From Gammaproteobacteria bacterium (GTDB lineage: Bacteria > Pseudomonadota > Gammaproteobacteria > Steroidobacterales > Steroidobacteraceae): a stretch of 64,000 nucleotides of DNA. The stretch is taken from NCBI GenBank assembly GCA_021323735.1, contig JAJPKM010000045.1, forward strand, positions 25,435 to 89,434, given 5' to 3'. The notes beneath the pieces are model-generated. The model was given only the letters and a program-made list of their open reading frames with translations. It was not told where the DNA came from and searched no databases. Within the stretch, counting starts at the first letter, position 1. Each line of letters begins with the position of its first letter. The translations under genes were made by a program, and so were the position numbers. Below are positions 18,450-28,143 of the stretch, in pieces.

Positions 18450-19756
18450 TACATCTTCGTCTCAACGAAGGCTTCGTCGCGCAGCCGGCGCAGCCAAAGC
18501 TCCGTTTCTTCGTCGGCCTTGCTCTCGCGGATGGCGGCAAACGCTTTCTGACGCCGCACATCATCGGTGCTGTCGTAGGTGCGGGTGCCCAGCATCTGCG
18601 CGATATGCCAGCCATAGCGGGTCTTGAAGGGTTCGCTGATCTCGTTGTCCTTCAATTCGGCGATGGCCTTGTCGAACTCTGGTACGAAGGTGCCCGGACC
18701 GCTCCAACCCAGATCGCCGCCGTCGGGCGCCGAGCCGGGGTCTTCGGAAGCGGTCGAGGCGATACCCGCAAAGCTCTCGCCTTTCTCGATCCGATCGCGA
18801 AGTTTGGCAAGCTTCTGGCGCACCGTCTCATCGTCGTCCAACTCATTCGGCTTCATGAGAATGTGCCGCACGTGGATCTGGTTGATGATTACCGGCGCCT
18901 CGCCGCTGCGGCGCTCGTTGAGTTTCACGATGTGAAAGCCGCTCGGCGTACGGACCGGTTCGCTCACCGCGCCCGGCTTCAGCTTGACCACCAAGTCCAA
19001 GATGAATTGCGGCAATTGCGCGCCTTTGCGCCAGCCGAGCTGTCCGCCGTCGAGCGCAGTCTGGCTGTTCGAGTTGGCGATGGCGAGCTGGCCGAAGTCC
19101 TCCCCCTTGGCGGCGCGCGCGGCGACGTCCTGGGCCTTTTTCGAAATCTCCTCCAGCTGCTGCGGCGTGGCGGCGGCCGGCAGCGACAACAAGATGTGCG
19201 ACACGTTGAACTCATCGTTCGAGGCCGCGTTTTGCTGGCGCGCAAGATATTGCTCGAGCTCATGCGGGGAGACATTGATGTGGGCAATCACGTCGCGCTG
19301 CCGCAACGTGCTCAAGGTGAGTTCCTTGCGCATCGATTCGCGATACGCCTTGTAGTCCACTCCCTGCGCGCCGAGGGCCGTCGGCAACTGATCGAAGGGG
19401 ATGTTGTTTCGCGCCGCGATCTCCTGCAGGGCGCCGTTCAACTGCTCGTCCGTCACGCTGAGGCCGACGTGCTTCGCACGCTGTAACTGGATTTCCTGCA
19501 GGACCAGGCGATCGAGCACCTGCTGCTGAAGCACGCTCTGCGAGGGCAGTTCGACGCGCTGGTCCTGCAGGCGCTTCTGCACCGAGGACATTTGCACATC
19601 GAGTTCGCTCTTCAAGACCAGCCCGTCGTTGACGATGGCGGCGATACGGTCGAGCATCTCGCCATGGGCGCTGATGTCGCGGGTCTGCGCATGGGACGGG
19701 GACAGCAGCGGCATCTGCGCGATCAGAATCGCACAGAGTTGGGCAACTTTACGCAT
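18449..19756 (-). CDS. surA: Periplasmic chaperone and peptidyl-prolyl isomerase SurA
   Basis: A 435-aa protein with a signal peptide (MRKVAQLCAILIAQMPLL, ending SHAQ). An N-terminal chaperone region (DRIAAIVNDGLVLKSELD) and two parvulin domains follow: FNVSHILLSLP at about residue 178 and HVRHILMKPNELDDDE at about residue 290. Each parvulin domain ends with GWHI/GFHIVKL-type motifs. SurA escorts outer-membrane proteins to the BAM complex, and LptD, encoded directly upstream, is a known client. The intergenic gap to lptD is 24 bp. Confidence 0.96.
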   Translation of the reverse strand: MRKVAQLCAILIAQMPLLSPSHAQTRDISAHGEMLDRIAAIVNDGLVLKSELDVQMSSVQKRLQDQRVELPSQSVLQQQVLDRLVLQEIQLQRAKHVGLSVTDEQLNGALQEIAARNNIPFDQLPTALGAQGVDYKAYRESMRKELTLSTLRQRDVIAHINVSPHELEQYLARQQNAASNDEFNVSHILLSLPAAATPQQLEEISKKAQDVAARAAKGEDFGQLAIANSNSQTALDGGQLGWRKGAQLPQFILDLVVKLKPGAVSEPVRTPSGFHIVKLNERRSGEAPVIINQIHVRHILMKPNELDDDETVRQKLAKLRDRIEKGESFAGIASTASEDPGSAPDGGDLGWSGPGTFVPEFDKAIAELKDNEISEPFKTRYGWHIAQMLGTRTYDSTDDVRRQKAFAAIRESKADEETELWLRRLRDEAFVETKM

Positions 19757-19780
19757 GGGTCGAAATCCTAAATAACCTAT

Positions 19781-22186
19781 CTAGTGGATGCTCGGGTCGC
19801 GGGTCGAATACCCGCGGATCGACTGTTCCAGGAAGGAATCCTCACGTTTTCCGACCGAACTTAACCCCGTCAGTTCCAATTGTAATGCAATCGAGGTGTC
19901 CAGGGTGCCCCCCACGGTGGTGGTGCCCGGACGGATACTGAGGTAGCGGCGCTGCACCAGCTGAACCTTGTAGCAGCAGCTCTTATATTCAACGCCGGCC
20001 ACTTGCTCGATGGTTTCCCGGTCCTGGAGCGAGTACACCCAGCGTCCCACGGCATTCCAATGCCCGGCGATGGGCCATGCGAAGGAGCCGTCCCACTGCT
20101 TGAGAATGCCCTCCTGAAAGCGGTAGCCGAGGTTGACCACGCGGTTCGGATCGGGCCGGTACTGGACTGCAATCTCCGATTTCTCGGTTTGCGAGGTGTA
20201 AGGATTCCACTGGTAGTCGAGGTTGACCCCCAAATGCTTGTAGCCCGTCAGGGCCACTTCCGCGACGATGTCCGAGGCGGGGAATGCGGGGTTCTGCCCC
20301 AGCGCAAGCGCCTGCGCCGCCTTTCCCAAGCCATACGGGTACTGGCCGAAGAAGTATTGGCCGGGGAAGGCGACGTAAGACTGTCCGCCGGGGGCTATCA
20401 GGGCGCCGGGCAAGGCCAAGGGATTCACGACGGGTATCACGCCCGGCAGCGGCGCATTCTGGCCGCGGATCTCCTGGGCCAGCGCCAGCGCGTCCTGCGG
20501 GAAATCGACCCGCGGGGTTGCGAAATAACGAATCTGGCCGACGGTCGCCGACAGATACTGTGTTCCGGATACGGTATCGAACAGCCGCGTGGTCACCGCC
20601 AGTGCCACCTGGTTGGCATCGCCGATGCGATCGGCGCCGACGTAGCGGTTGGTGCGGAACAGTTCGGTCAAGTTAAGATCGGGGAGGCTGCTGTCGAATA
20701 CCGGCAATTCGTCCTGATTGCGGAAGGGAACGTAGCTGTAGACCAGCCGCGGCTCGAGCGTTTGGGTGCGCTGGCCCTGTGCGCCCGCTTCACGTTCGAA
20801 CACCAAGCCGGTGTCCACCCGTGCATAGGGCAGCGCCCGCGACGGGGTGCTGGGTTTACCCGCGCCCGCATCCTTCAAGTCATACTGCGTGAAGTCGTAG
20901 CCCAAGGCCGGCTCGAAGAAGTAGCCCCTGCCGCGGCTCGACCACCGTATCTCGGGCGACAGATTCAGCCGCACACCCGTCGGGCCCACCCCGCGCAGAA
21001 AATTGACGGCTTCGCTGTCGAAGGCGAATTCGAATTTGCTGTTTTCGATCGGATACAGCGCGCTCGCCTGCACCCTCGGTACCTGCGAGTAGGGGCGTTC
21101 GGCGGCAACCACCGTCGTGTCGATGGTTTGATAATTTTGCAGCTGACCGCGGATGCGCCAGGCATCATCGTAGTAGAGAACATCCATCCGGCGCTCGAGG
21201 AAGGTTACGCTGGTCTGCTCGGTGCCCACGGCAAAGCTCTGAAAGTAATCCACGTCGCTGACGTTGGCGATGTCGGCGTCGAAGCGCAGTCCGTGCATGA
21301 TGTCCGTCACGTCCGTATAGCGCACGTAGCTGCGGTCGTTATGCTGCTGCTTGTCGTTGGGCAAGAAGTTGGCGTCCAGCAGGCCGTGCGAGCCGGCGGT
21401 CAAATAGCGGAAATCCTCGGCGAGCTCCACGCCGCGCGCGGTCAGCACGCCCGGTGTCAGGGTCAAGTCGTAGTTCGGCGCCAGGTTGAAGTAGTACGGC
21501 ACCTCTGCATCGAAGCCATTGCTGCCGGAGTGACCGAGGCTTGGGAACAGCACGCCGCTCTTGCGCTCATCGCCCAGCGGAAACGAGAGGTAGGGCGTGT
21601 AGAAAATCGGTACATCCTTGAAGCGCATGGTCACATGATGTGCCACGCCGGTCTGCAGCTGGGTATCGAGGTTGATGTCCGACGCGCTCAGACTCCAGTC
21701 TTCGTGACCGGCCGGACAGCTGGTGTAGCGGACGCTGTCCAGTTCCACCTTGCCCTCCGGAGTCAGATTGACGTTCTTGGCGAAGCCGCGGCCGTTGCGG
21801 TTCATCAGCTGGAAGAAGGCCTCGTTGAAATTGGCGTCGCCGTCCTGCACGTAGCTGCCCTTGTCGCTGTTCACCCGCAGTTGTGGATCGAGGAAATCCA
21901 CCTTGCCGGTGACGGTGACTTTCTCGCGGTCGGCGTCGTACGTGACCGAATCGGCGCCGATGCTGCGCTGATCCTGGCGAACGACCACCCGGCCGTTCAG
22001 CACCGCGCTGCCGTCGGCGGAAATCTGGCCCTCGTCGGTGTCGATGAAGATGCGATGATCGTCAATCGGGATATCGGCGGGACGAACGAAAGTGAATTTG
22101 GGCGGCGCGGGGCAAACGTCCGCGGCGCGCGCCGGGGAGCATGCGAGACAGAGGAAGATCAATGCGGCCCGAACCTGAGAAGCCAT
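19781..22186 (-). CDS. lptD: LPS-assembly outer-membrane protein LptD
   Basis: An 801-aa protein from ATG 22186, with a signal peptide, an N-terminal OstA/LptA-like beta-jellyroll (FIDTDEGQISADGSAVLNG, VTYDADREKV) and a large C-terminal beta-barrel. Barrel-side motifs include FKDVPIFYTPYLSFPLGDERKSG and the late Cys pair in YKSCCYKVQL. N-terminal Cys in DVCPAPPKF would pair with them, as in E. coli LptD. With LptE it inserts LPS into the outer leaflet. It is divergent from amgK with about 67 bp between the starts. Confidence 0.96.
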   Translation of the reverse strand: MASQVRAALIFLCLACSPARAADVCPAPPKFTFVRPADIPIDDHRIFIDTDEGQISADGSAVLNGRVVVRQDQRSIGADSVTYDADREKVTVTGKVDFLDPQLRVNSDKGSYVQDGDANFNEAFFQLMNRNGRGFAKNVNLTPEGKVELDSVRYTSCPAGHEDWSLSASDINLDTQLQTGVAHHVTMRFKDVPIFYTPYLSFPLGDERKSGVLFPSLGHSGSNGFDAEVPYYFNLAPNYDLTLTPGVLTARGVELAEDFRYLTAGSHGLLDANFLPNDKQQHNDRSYVRYTDVTDIMHGLRFDADIANVSDVDYFQSFAVGTEQTSVTFLERRMDVLYYDDAWRIRGQLQNYQTIDTTVVAAERPYSQVPRVQASALYPIENSKFEFAFDSEAVNFLRGVGPTGVRLNLSPEIRWSSRGRGYFFEPALGYDFTQYDLKDAGAGKPSTPSRALPYARVDTGLVFEREAGAQGQRTQTLEPRLVYSYVPFRNQDELPVFDSSLPDLNLTELFRTNRYVGADRIGDANQVALAVTTRLFDTVSGTQYLSATVGQIRYFATPRVDFPQDALALAQEIRGQNAPLPGVIPVVNPLALPGALIAPGGQSYVAFPGQYFFGQYPYGLGKAAQALALGQNPAFPASDIVAEVALTGYKHLGVNLDYQWNPYTSQTEKSEIAVQYRPDPNRVVNLGYRFQEGILKQWDGSFAWPIAGHWNAVGRWVYSLQDRETIEQVAGVEYKSCCYKVQLVQRRYLSIRPGTTTVGGTLDTSIALQLELTGLSSVGKREDSFLEQSIRGYSTRDPSIH

Positions 22187-22253
22187 GGGCAAAATGCGTC
22201 GCCTTAGTCGGTATACTTGAATCGCCGCATTTGCGGTCTACGAATGGTCAAGC

Positions 22254-23288
22254 ATGGAAGTATCGGATGCAAGTGATTCCCGCCTCGCGCGCCTCACGCA
22301 GTGGGTGACGGAGGATTTGGGATTCGGCGGCTGCTCGATAGTTCCCGCCTCGGTCGATGCGAGCTTTCGGCGATATTTTCGCGTGACGCGGGGCGGCGAT
22401 TCCTACATCGTCATGGATGCACCGCCCGACAAGGAAGACTCGGCTCCCTTCCTCCGGGTGGCCAGGCTGTTGGCCAACATGGATCTCAACGTGCCCATCG
22501 TCCTGGCGCGGGACATGGACCGCGGTTTTCTGCTGCTGTCGGACTTAGGCACACGCCAATATTTGGATGAACTGCCCAAGCCGGGCGCGGCGCAACGGCT
22601 GTACGCCGATGCGCTGAAGGCGCTGAGAGTCATGCAGATGGCCGACCCGGCCGTTGCGCGCGAATTGCCCCGCTATGACCGAGCCTTGCTGCTGCGGGAG
22701 ATGGAACTCATGCCGGAATGGTTTCTGCAGCGTCATCTGGGACTGATCGTGGGCGGCGAAGAGCGCTCCATGCTGAGTGCATTGTTCGAGTGCCTGGTCC
22801 AAGTTGCAAGCGCGCAACCCGCCGTGTTCGTGCATCGCGACTACCATTCGCGCAATCTCTTGGTGACCCCGCAGGACAATCCCGGCATCCTGGATTTCCA
22901 AGACGCCGTATTGGGTCCGGTGACCTACGACTTGGCGTCCCTGCTCAAGGATTGCTACATCGCGTGGCCCCGCGCGCAGGTGCGCGCATGGGTATTGGAG
23001 TACCGCGAGAAATTGCTCGAGAGCGGATTTTCGATGACGGCGGATTCCCGCGAATTCCTCCGCTGGTTCGATCTTGTCGGTCTGCAGCGCCATATCAAGG
23101 TGCTGGGCATCTTCGCGCGCCTGTTCTACCGGGATGGCAAGCCGCAGTACCTGAATGATTTGCCGCGCGTGCTCGACTATGTGCGGGACACCGCCGCAAG
23201 CTATGCCGAAGCGGCGCCATTCGCCGAATTTCTCGCCAAGCACATCGATCCTAAGTTCGACGGCGCGCAGCGGCGCGTGCTCACGTGA
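22254..23288 (+). CDS. amgK: N-acetylmuramate/N-acetylglucosamine kinase (AmgK-like)
   Basis: A 344-aa aminoglycoside-phosphotransferase-fold kinase. Catalytic loop VHRDYHSRNLLV and metal-binding ILDFQDA are intact. N-terminal features (SFRRYFRV, YIVMDAPPDKED) are typical of AmgK. It phosphorylates MurNAc or GlcNAc at the anomeric position in the peptidoglycan recycling bypass that avoids de novo UDP-MurNAc synthesis and confers fosfomycin tolerance in Pseudomonas. It overlaps murU as GTGA, making a dedicated two-gene operon. Confidence 0.93.
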   Translation: MEVSDASDSRLARLTQWVTEDLGFGGCSIVPASVDASFRRYFRVTRGGDSYIVMDAPPDKEDSAPFLRVARLLANMDLNVPIVLARDMDRGFLLLSDLGTRQYLDELPKPGAAQRLYADALKALRVMQMADPAVARELPRYDRALLLREMELMPEWFLQRHLGLIVGGEERSMLSALFECLVQVASAQPAVFVHRDYHSRNLLVTPQDNPGILDFQDAVLGPVTYDLASLLKDCYIAWPRAQVRAWVLEYREKLLESGFSMTADSREFLRWFDLVGLQRHIKVLGIFARLFYRDGKPQYLNDLPRVLDYVRDTAASYAEAAPFAEFLAKHIDPKFDGAQRRVLT

Positions 23289-23965
23289 GCTCGCCCGAGC
23301 GTCCGACGGCGGGGATGATACTGGCCGCGGGTCGAGGCGAGCGCATGCGGCCCTTGACGGACGTTACGCCCAAGCCCTTGCTGCGCGTCCACGGTCAATC
23401 CCTGATCGAGCGCCACGTGGTGCGCTTGGTGGGCGCCGGCATCGATCGCATCGTGATCAATCTTGCCTGGCTGGGTTCGCAGATCCGCGAGCACCTGGGC
23501 GACGGGGCGCGTTATGGCGCGAGCATCTCCTACAGCGACGAGGCGCCCCGCGCGCTCGAAACCGCCGGCGGCATTTTTCGGGTGCTGCCCCATCTCGCTC
23601 CCGGCCCCTTCGCCGTGGTCGCAGGCGATATCTATACGGATTTTCCGCTCGAGACGCTGCGACTGGATGCCGCTCGCGATGCGCACCTGGTGTTGGTCCC
23701 CACTCCCGGTTACCTGAAGGGCGATTTCGGCATCGAGGCCGGCGAGGCCAAGGCGGCGGCTGCCGAGCTCCATACATTTTCCGGCATCGCGGTTTATCGC
23801 GCCGCGTTCTTCGCCGACTGCGTCGACGGCGTATTTCCTCTCAAGCCGCTGATGCTGCGTTCCATGGCGGCCGGACGCTGTTCCGCGCAGCTCTATACCG
23901 GGTTTTGGGAGGACGTGGGAACGCCTGAACGGCTGGCCGCGATCAATGGCCGGCGGGTACCCTAG
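23285..23965 (+). CDS. murU: N-acetylmuramate-1-phosphate uridylyltransferase
   Basis: A 226-aa nucleotidyltransferase starting at GTG 23285. The signature [24 protein letters not shown] is at residues about 9-32, and [13 protein letters not shown] carries the metal-binding Asp. It converts MurNAc-1-phosphate to UDP-MurNAc, using the AmgK product. Context and length match MurU rather than a glucose-1-phosphate transferase. The operon ends here. Confidence 0.93.
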   Translation: MSSPERPTAGMILAAGRGERMRPLTDVTPKPLLRVHGQSLIERHVVRLVGAGIDRIVINLAWLGSQIREHLGDGARYGASISYSDEAPRALETAGGIFRVLPHLAPGPFAVVAGDIYTDFPLETLRLDAARDAHLVLVPTPGYLKGDFGIEAGEAKAAAAELHTFSGIAVYRAAFFADCVDGVFPLKPLMLRSMAAGRCSAQLYTGFWEDVGTPERLAAINGRRVP

Positions 23966-24072
23966 CGGCGCCGGAGCGCGAGCTCGGCCGTCCGCGTGCG
24001 CCGAAAATCGATGCAAAAGTCCGTTCCTCGTGGATTTTTTCGATGCAAGACCCGCTGGAGTACAATTGCCGC

Positions 24073-25107
24073 ATGTCCGAGTTCAAAGGCATCCCCATCC
24101 GCCCGGCGCGCAGCGGCGAGAAGTACACCACCTCGCAGGGCTTCACGGCCATCAAGGACGGCGTCAAGCAGTCGCAACTTCCCGCGCAAGGTGCCGGCGC
24201 GGCCCCACGCAAGCCTGCATGGCTGCGCGCGCCCTTAGGGACCGGCGCTGCCTTCGGCGCGGTGAAGCAAATCGTGCGCGAGCATCGCCTGAGCACGGTG
24301 TGCGAGGAGGCGAAGTGTCCCAACATCGGTGAATGCTGGAACGCGGGAACCGCCACCATCATGCTGATGGGATCGGTGTGTACGCGCGCGTGCCGCTTCT
24401 GCGCGGTGGATACCGGCAACCCGCGCGGCTGGCTGGACGCGGAGGAACCCGAGAACGTCGCCAAGTCGGTCGAACTGATGCGGCTCAAGTACGTGGTGCT
24501 GACCTCCGTGAACCGCGACGATCTGAGCGATGGCGGCGCCGCGCACTATGCCGCTGCCGTGCGCGCCATCAAGCGCGTGAACCCCGGCACCGCGGTGGAA
24601 GCGCTGACACCGGATTTTCAGGGCGTCATGGCGGACGTACGGACCGTGCTTGATTCCGGCGTTGACGTGTTCGCGCAGAACGTCGAGACCGTGAGGCGCC
24701 TGACGCATCCGGTCCGCGATCCGCGGGCCGGGTACGAGCAGACCATCGGCGTGCTCGCGGCGGCCAAGATCTACAAACCCGCCGTCCTCACCAAGACTAG
24801 TTTGATGCTCGGATTGGGTGAGACCGAAGCGGAAATTCGCGACACCTTGACGGATTTGCGCGCAGCGCAGGTCGACGTGGTGACCCTGGGGCAGTATCTG
24901 CGCCCCACGGCAAATCACTTGAATGTGGAGAGATTCGTCACCCCGCAGGAATTCGACCGCTATCGGGAATGGGCGCTGGAACTTGGGTTTCTGGAATGCG
25001 TGTCCGGACCGCTGGTGAGATCCAGCTATCGCGCCGAACAGGCGTTGGCGCGCAACAATGCGGGGCTGGACAACGCAACGCTTGCCGCCAAGGCGCTGGC
25101 GCGCTGA
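24073..25107 (+). CDS. lipA: Lipoyl synthase
   Basis: A 344-aa radical SAM enzyme that inserts two sulfurs into octanoyl groups to form lipoyl cofactor. Auxiliary cluster Cys are in [12 protein letters not shown] and the radical SAM cluster is CTRACRFC. The C-terminal RSSYRAE carries the conserved Ser ligand. The start at 24073 is preferred because GGAG lies 12 nt upstream; an in-frame ATG at 24043 is possible. It is followed 5 bp later by lipB. Confidence 0.95.
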   Translation: MSEFKGIPIRPARSGEKYTTSQGFTAIKDGVKQSQLPAQGAGAAPRKPAWLRAPLGTGAAFGAVKQIVREHRLSTVCEEAKCPNIGECWNAGTATIMLMGSVCTRACRFCAVDTGNPRGWLDAEEPENVAKSVELMRLKYVVLTSVNRDDLSDGGAAHYAAAVRAIKRVNPGTAVEALTPDFQGVMADVRTVLDSGVDVFAQNVETVRRLTHPVRDPRAGYEQTIGVLAAAKIYKPAVLTKTSLMLGLGETEAEIRDTLTDLRAAQVDVVTLGQYLRPTANHLNVERFVTPQEFDRYREWALELGFLECVSGPLVRSSYRAEQALARNNAGLDNATLAAKALAR

Positions 25108-25112
25108 GTGCG

Positions 25113-25808
25113 ATGAACGGTCTGCCTGTGATTCGTTACCTCGGGACGGCGCCGTACGAACCGACATGGCACGCCATGCAGCGCTTCACCGACGAGCGGC
25201 AAGACTTCACGCCCGATGAGATCTGGTTCGCGGAGCATCCGCCCGTATTCACCCTCGGGCTGAATGCCAGCCGCGAGCACTTGCTGGCGCCCGGCGACAT
25301 CCCGGTGGTGCAAATCGACCGGGGCGGCCAGGTGACCTATCACGGTCCCGGGCAATTGATGATTTATCCCTTGCTGAACTTGCGCCGGCTGAAGTTGGGT
25401 CCGCGCGACTTGGTGGTGGCGCTCGAAAATGCCGTGATCGCCTATGCGGCGACGCGCGGATTGACCGCCGCCGGATCTCGGCAGGCGCCGGGGGTATACA
25501 TCGACGGCGCGAAACTCGCCAGCATTGGCCTGCGCATCCGGCGCGGCGCGTGCTATCACGGCATGGCGCTCAATGTGTCCTTGGATCCGCAGCCGTTCGA
25601 ACGCATCAATGTGTGCGGATATCGCGATTTACGCGTGACGCGACTCGCCGACCATGGAGTGCGCGGCGGCCTCGAAACGGTGGCGCGGGATTTGACGCCG
25701 CACTTGCTGCGTAATCTGGGGTACGAGCCGGATGCCATGCATCCCGGCGACAGTGCCCCTCGTTACAGCGCCATCAAGACCGATTTGCAGGCCGTCAACT
25801 CGCGGTAA
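25113..25808 (+). CDS. lipB: Octanoyl-ACP:protein N-octanoyltransferase
   Basis: A 231-aa enzyme that moves octanoate from acyl carrier protein to lipoyl domains, the step before LipA. Motifs: GGQVTYHGPGQLMIYPLLNL, KLASIGLRIRRG with the catalytic Lys, and NVCGYRDL with the catalytic Cys. It starts at ATG 25113. Its 3' end overlaps the convergent DUF493 gene by 46 bp. Confidence 0.95.
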   Translation: MNGLPVIRYLGTAPYEPTWHAMQRFTDERQDFTPDEIWFAEHPPVFTLGLNASREHLLAPGDIPVVQIDRGGQVTYHGPGQLMIYPLLNLRRLKLGPRDLVVALENAVIAYAATRGLTAAGSRQAPGVYIDGAKLASIGLRIRRGACYHGMALNVSLDPQPFERINVCGYRDLRVTRLADHGVRGGLETVARDLTPHLLRNLGYEPDAMHPGDSAPRYSAIKTDLQAVNSR

Positions 25809-26026
25809 ATCGTGTCCAGCTGTTCGCGGCTGGTCGCGAGCACCATGTAGGTGAGCGCCAGAAAGTTACCGTCCGCGCTGGTGCGGGTTTTCACCCGGGA
25901 TTCCGCGATGGGTCCGGCGTGCCGCTCGATGATGGCCTGGGTAAGAGCACGCAGGTCGCTGCCCTGACGGCCCATGACCTTGATGGGGAATTCACTGGGA
26001 AACTCCTGTACCGGCGTGCCGCTCAT
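25763..26026 (-). CDS. DUF493/YbeD family protein
   Basis: An 87-aa protein with the ferredoxin-like fold of YbeD: FPSEFPIKVMGRQGSD at the start and FLALTYMVLATSREQLDTIYREL later, ending KSVLMAL as in family members. Its function is unknown; it often accompanies lipoate genes. Here it overlaps the dat stop by 4 bp and overlaps lipB on the other strand. Confidence 0.92.
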   Translation of the reverse strand: MSGTPVQEFPSEFPIKVMGRQGSDLRALTQAIIERHAGPIAESRVKTRTSADGNFLALTYMVLATSREQLDTIYRELTACKSVLMAL

Positions 26027-26898
26027 AGCGCCGGTGTCCTGCCCAGTTCGCGGACATAGTTGGTGAATGCAATGCTCATCCGCTTGAAAAGCGGCCCCGG
26101 CTTACCCGCGCCCACCGGCACGCCGTCGAGTTTCGTCACCGGCAACACGCCGCGGGTCGAGAACGCCAGCCAGATTTCGTCCGCGGCGCGCAGCGCCGAT
26201 TCCGGAATCGGCGCGCTCACGTTGCGTATCGACAGAAGATCGGCGAGTTCCGTCACCACATCGCGGGTGGTGCCCGGCAGGATGTGATGGCTGTTCGGCG
26301 GGGTATGGATGACGGAGTTCTTCACGACGTGAACCGTGGTGGAAGAGCCTTCGGTCAATTCGCCGTTCTCCAGCATGATGGTTTCGAACGCACCGGCGTC
26401 CGCGGCCAACTTCTTCAACAAGAGATTTCCTAGCAGGGACGTGGACTTGATGTCGCGCCGCGCCCAGCGGATTTCCGGTGCGGTCACGGCGGCCACGCCG
26501 TTGTCCGCAAGGGCGGACGGCAGCGGCTCGAGCTCCGTGAGGTACGCGAACAAGGTCGGCTTCAGCCCTTCGGGCCACAGATGATTGCGGCCGAACTCGG
26601 CGCCGCGGCTCACCTGCATGTAAAGATAGGCCTCGTCGGCATGATTACGAGAGATCAATTCCTGGCAGACATGGGCCCAATCTCCATGCGCCAACGGCGG
26701 CGTCATGCGGATCCCGCCAAGGCTGCGGTTGAGGCGGTCCAAATGCTGGCGCAGCCGAAAGGGCCGCGATCCGTAGACGGGGATGACTTCGTAAACTCCA
26801 TCGCCAAACAGAAAGGCGCGATCGAACGGCGAAATCCGCGCTTCGGTGAGCGGCAAAAAGTTGCCGTTCAAGTAGCAAACCGGCAGCGGTCCGCTCAT
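26023..26898 (-). CDS. PLP-dependent aminotransferase class IV (D-amino-acid transaminase-like)
   Basis: About 291 aa from ATG 26898, overlapping the dacC stop as ATGA. Fold-type IV landmarks are SPFDRAFLFGDGVYEVIPVYG, the PLP-lysine in RRDIKSTSLLGNLL, and MLENGELTEGSSTTVHVV. Position after dacC in the wall cluster favours a D-alanine transaminase role, giving D-amino acids for peptidoglycan, but branched-chain or aminodeoxychorismate lyase activity cannot be excluded from motifs alone. Confidence 0.88.
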   Translation of the reverse strand: MSGPLPVCYLNGNFLPLTEARISPFDRAFLFGDGVYEVIPVYGSRPFRLRQHLDRLNRSLGGIRMTPPLAHGDWAHVCQELISRNHADEAYLYMQVSRGAEFGRNHLWPEGLKPTLFAYLTELEPLPSALADNGVAAVTAPEIRWARRDIKSTSLLGNLLLKKLAADAGAFETIMLENGELTEGSSTTVHVVKNSVIHTPPNSHHILPGTTRDVVTELADLLSIRNVSAPIPESALRAADEIWLAFSTRGVLPVTKLDGVPVGAGKPGPLFKRMSIAFTNYVRELGRTPAL

Positions 26899-28118
26899 GC
26901 GAACCATAGACGAATGGTATCGATGAGCCGCCGCCACCAGCCGCCGGCGGGAACCGGTTTGAGCGGTTGCAACGGCACCGTGGCCAGGCTCTTGCCGCCG
27001 CTGAACACGCGCAGCGTGCCGACATTGGCATCCGCGGCCAGCGGCGCGATGAGCTTCGGCATGACATCCACCACCGTATTGACGGCGCTCTGGCCGCGCG
27101 CCAGCGTCATGTATAGATCCTCCTTGATGCCCACTTCCACGGGCGACTGCGCCGCCTTCCAAACGCGCGTGCTGGCCAACACGGCGCCGCCTTTCACCAC
27201 GAGTTTGGTGTCATAGAACGTGAAGCCGTAGCTCAACAACGCGGCGCTGGCATTCTCCCGGCCTTTCATGCTGGTCGATCCGAGGACCACCGAGACCAGG
27301 CGCATGCCGTCCCGATGCGACGAGGTCACGAGACAGAAACCGGCGGAATCGGTGTGGCCGGTTTTCAATCCGTCGACGCTGGGATCTTTCTCGAGCAGGC
27401 CATTGCGATTTTGCTGCTTGATGCCGTTGTGCTCGAACTCGCGTATCGAGTAGTACTTATAGAACTGCGGGAAATCGCGGATCATGGCATTGGCCAGCTG
27501 CGACATGTCGCGCGCGGTGGTGTAGTGCTGCGGCGAGGGGAGTCCCGTACTGTTCTCGAAATGCGTCCCGACCATGTTCAATTGCTTGGCGGTGGAATTC
27601 ATCAGTTGCACGAAGGTGTCTTCGGTCCCGGCGATGCGCTCCGCCAGAGCGATGGTGGCATCGTTGCCGGACTGCACGATCATGCCGAGGATGAGATCCT
27701 GAACCGTCACCGGCTTGCCGAGCTCGATGAACGTGCGCGATCCCTCGGAACGCCAAGCATGCTCGCTCACGTTGACCATGTCCTCCAGCTTGAGTTTGCC
27801 GGCGGCCAATTCGCGGAAAACGATGTAGGCGGTCATCAGTTTCGTAAGGCTGGCCGGCTCCATCCGCGCCGCCGGTTCCTTCTCGGCGAGCACCTGGTTG
27901 GTTTGGTAGTCGACCAAAATATAAGCGCGGGCGTCGACTTGAGGCGCAGTGGGGATTGCGATGGCGGGCGGTGCTGCCGGCGTCGATGTCGCAGTTGCCT
28001 TCGCGGCAGTGGTTGGAGCTGCCGCGGTTGGAGCTGCGGCCGTGGCGGGTACGGCGGCCCAACAGGCCGCCCCCATGATGCTCGCGATGGAGAGACTCGC
28101 AATCAGATGACGATACAT
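26895..28118 (-). CDS. dacC: D-alanyl-D-alanine carboxypeptidase (PBP5/6 type)
   Basis: About 407 aa from ATG 28118. Signal peptide, then an Ala/Thr/Pro-rich linker (about residues 25-60) longer than usual, then the S11 peptidase domain. Active-site motifs are SLTK, SGN and KTG (MEPASLTKLM, QSGNDATI, LKTGHTDS). The C-terminal domain ends in an amphipathic anchor (GGWWRRLIDTIRLWFA). It trims the fifth D-Ala from stem peptides in the periplasm. It follows rlpA after 113 bp that hold a palindromic element. Confidence 0.94.
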   Translation of the reverse strand: MYRHLIASLSIASIMGAACWAAVPATAAAPTAAAPTTAAKATATSTPAAPPAIAIPTAPQVDARAYILVDYQTNQVLAEKEPAARMEPASLTKLMTAYIVFRELAAGKLKLEDMVNVSEHAWRSEGSRTFIELGKPVTVQDLILGMIVQSGNDATIALAERIAGTEDTFVQLMNSTAKQLNMVGTHFENSTGLPSPQHYTTARDMSQLANAMIRDFPQFYKYYSIREFEHNGIKQQNRNGLLEKDPSVDGLKTGHTDSAGFCLVTSSHRDGMRLVSVVLGSTSMKGRENASAALLSYGFTFYDTKLVVKGGAVLASTRVWKAAQSPVEVGIKEDLYMTLARGQSAVNTVVDVMPKLIAPLAADANVGTLRVFSGGKSLATVPLQPLKPVPAGGWWRRLIDTIRLWFA

Positions 28119-28143
28119 GGTCAATGCATACCTTGGGTGAAAG

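Noticed and set aside
20003..22207. 734-codon open frame opposite lptD
   Set aside because: It results from high-GC codon bias of lptD; no protein family is recognisable.
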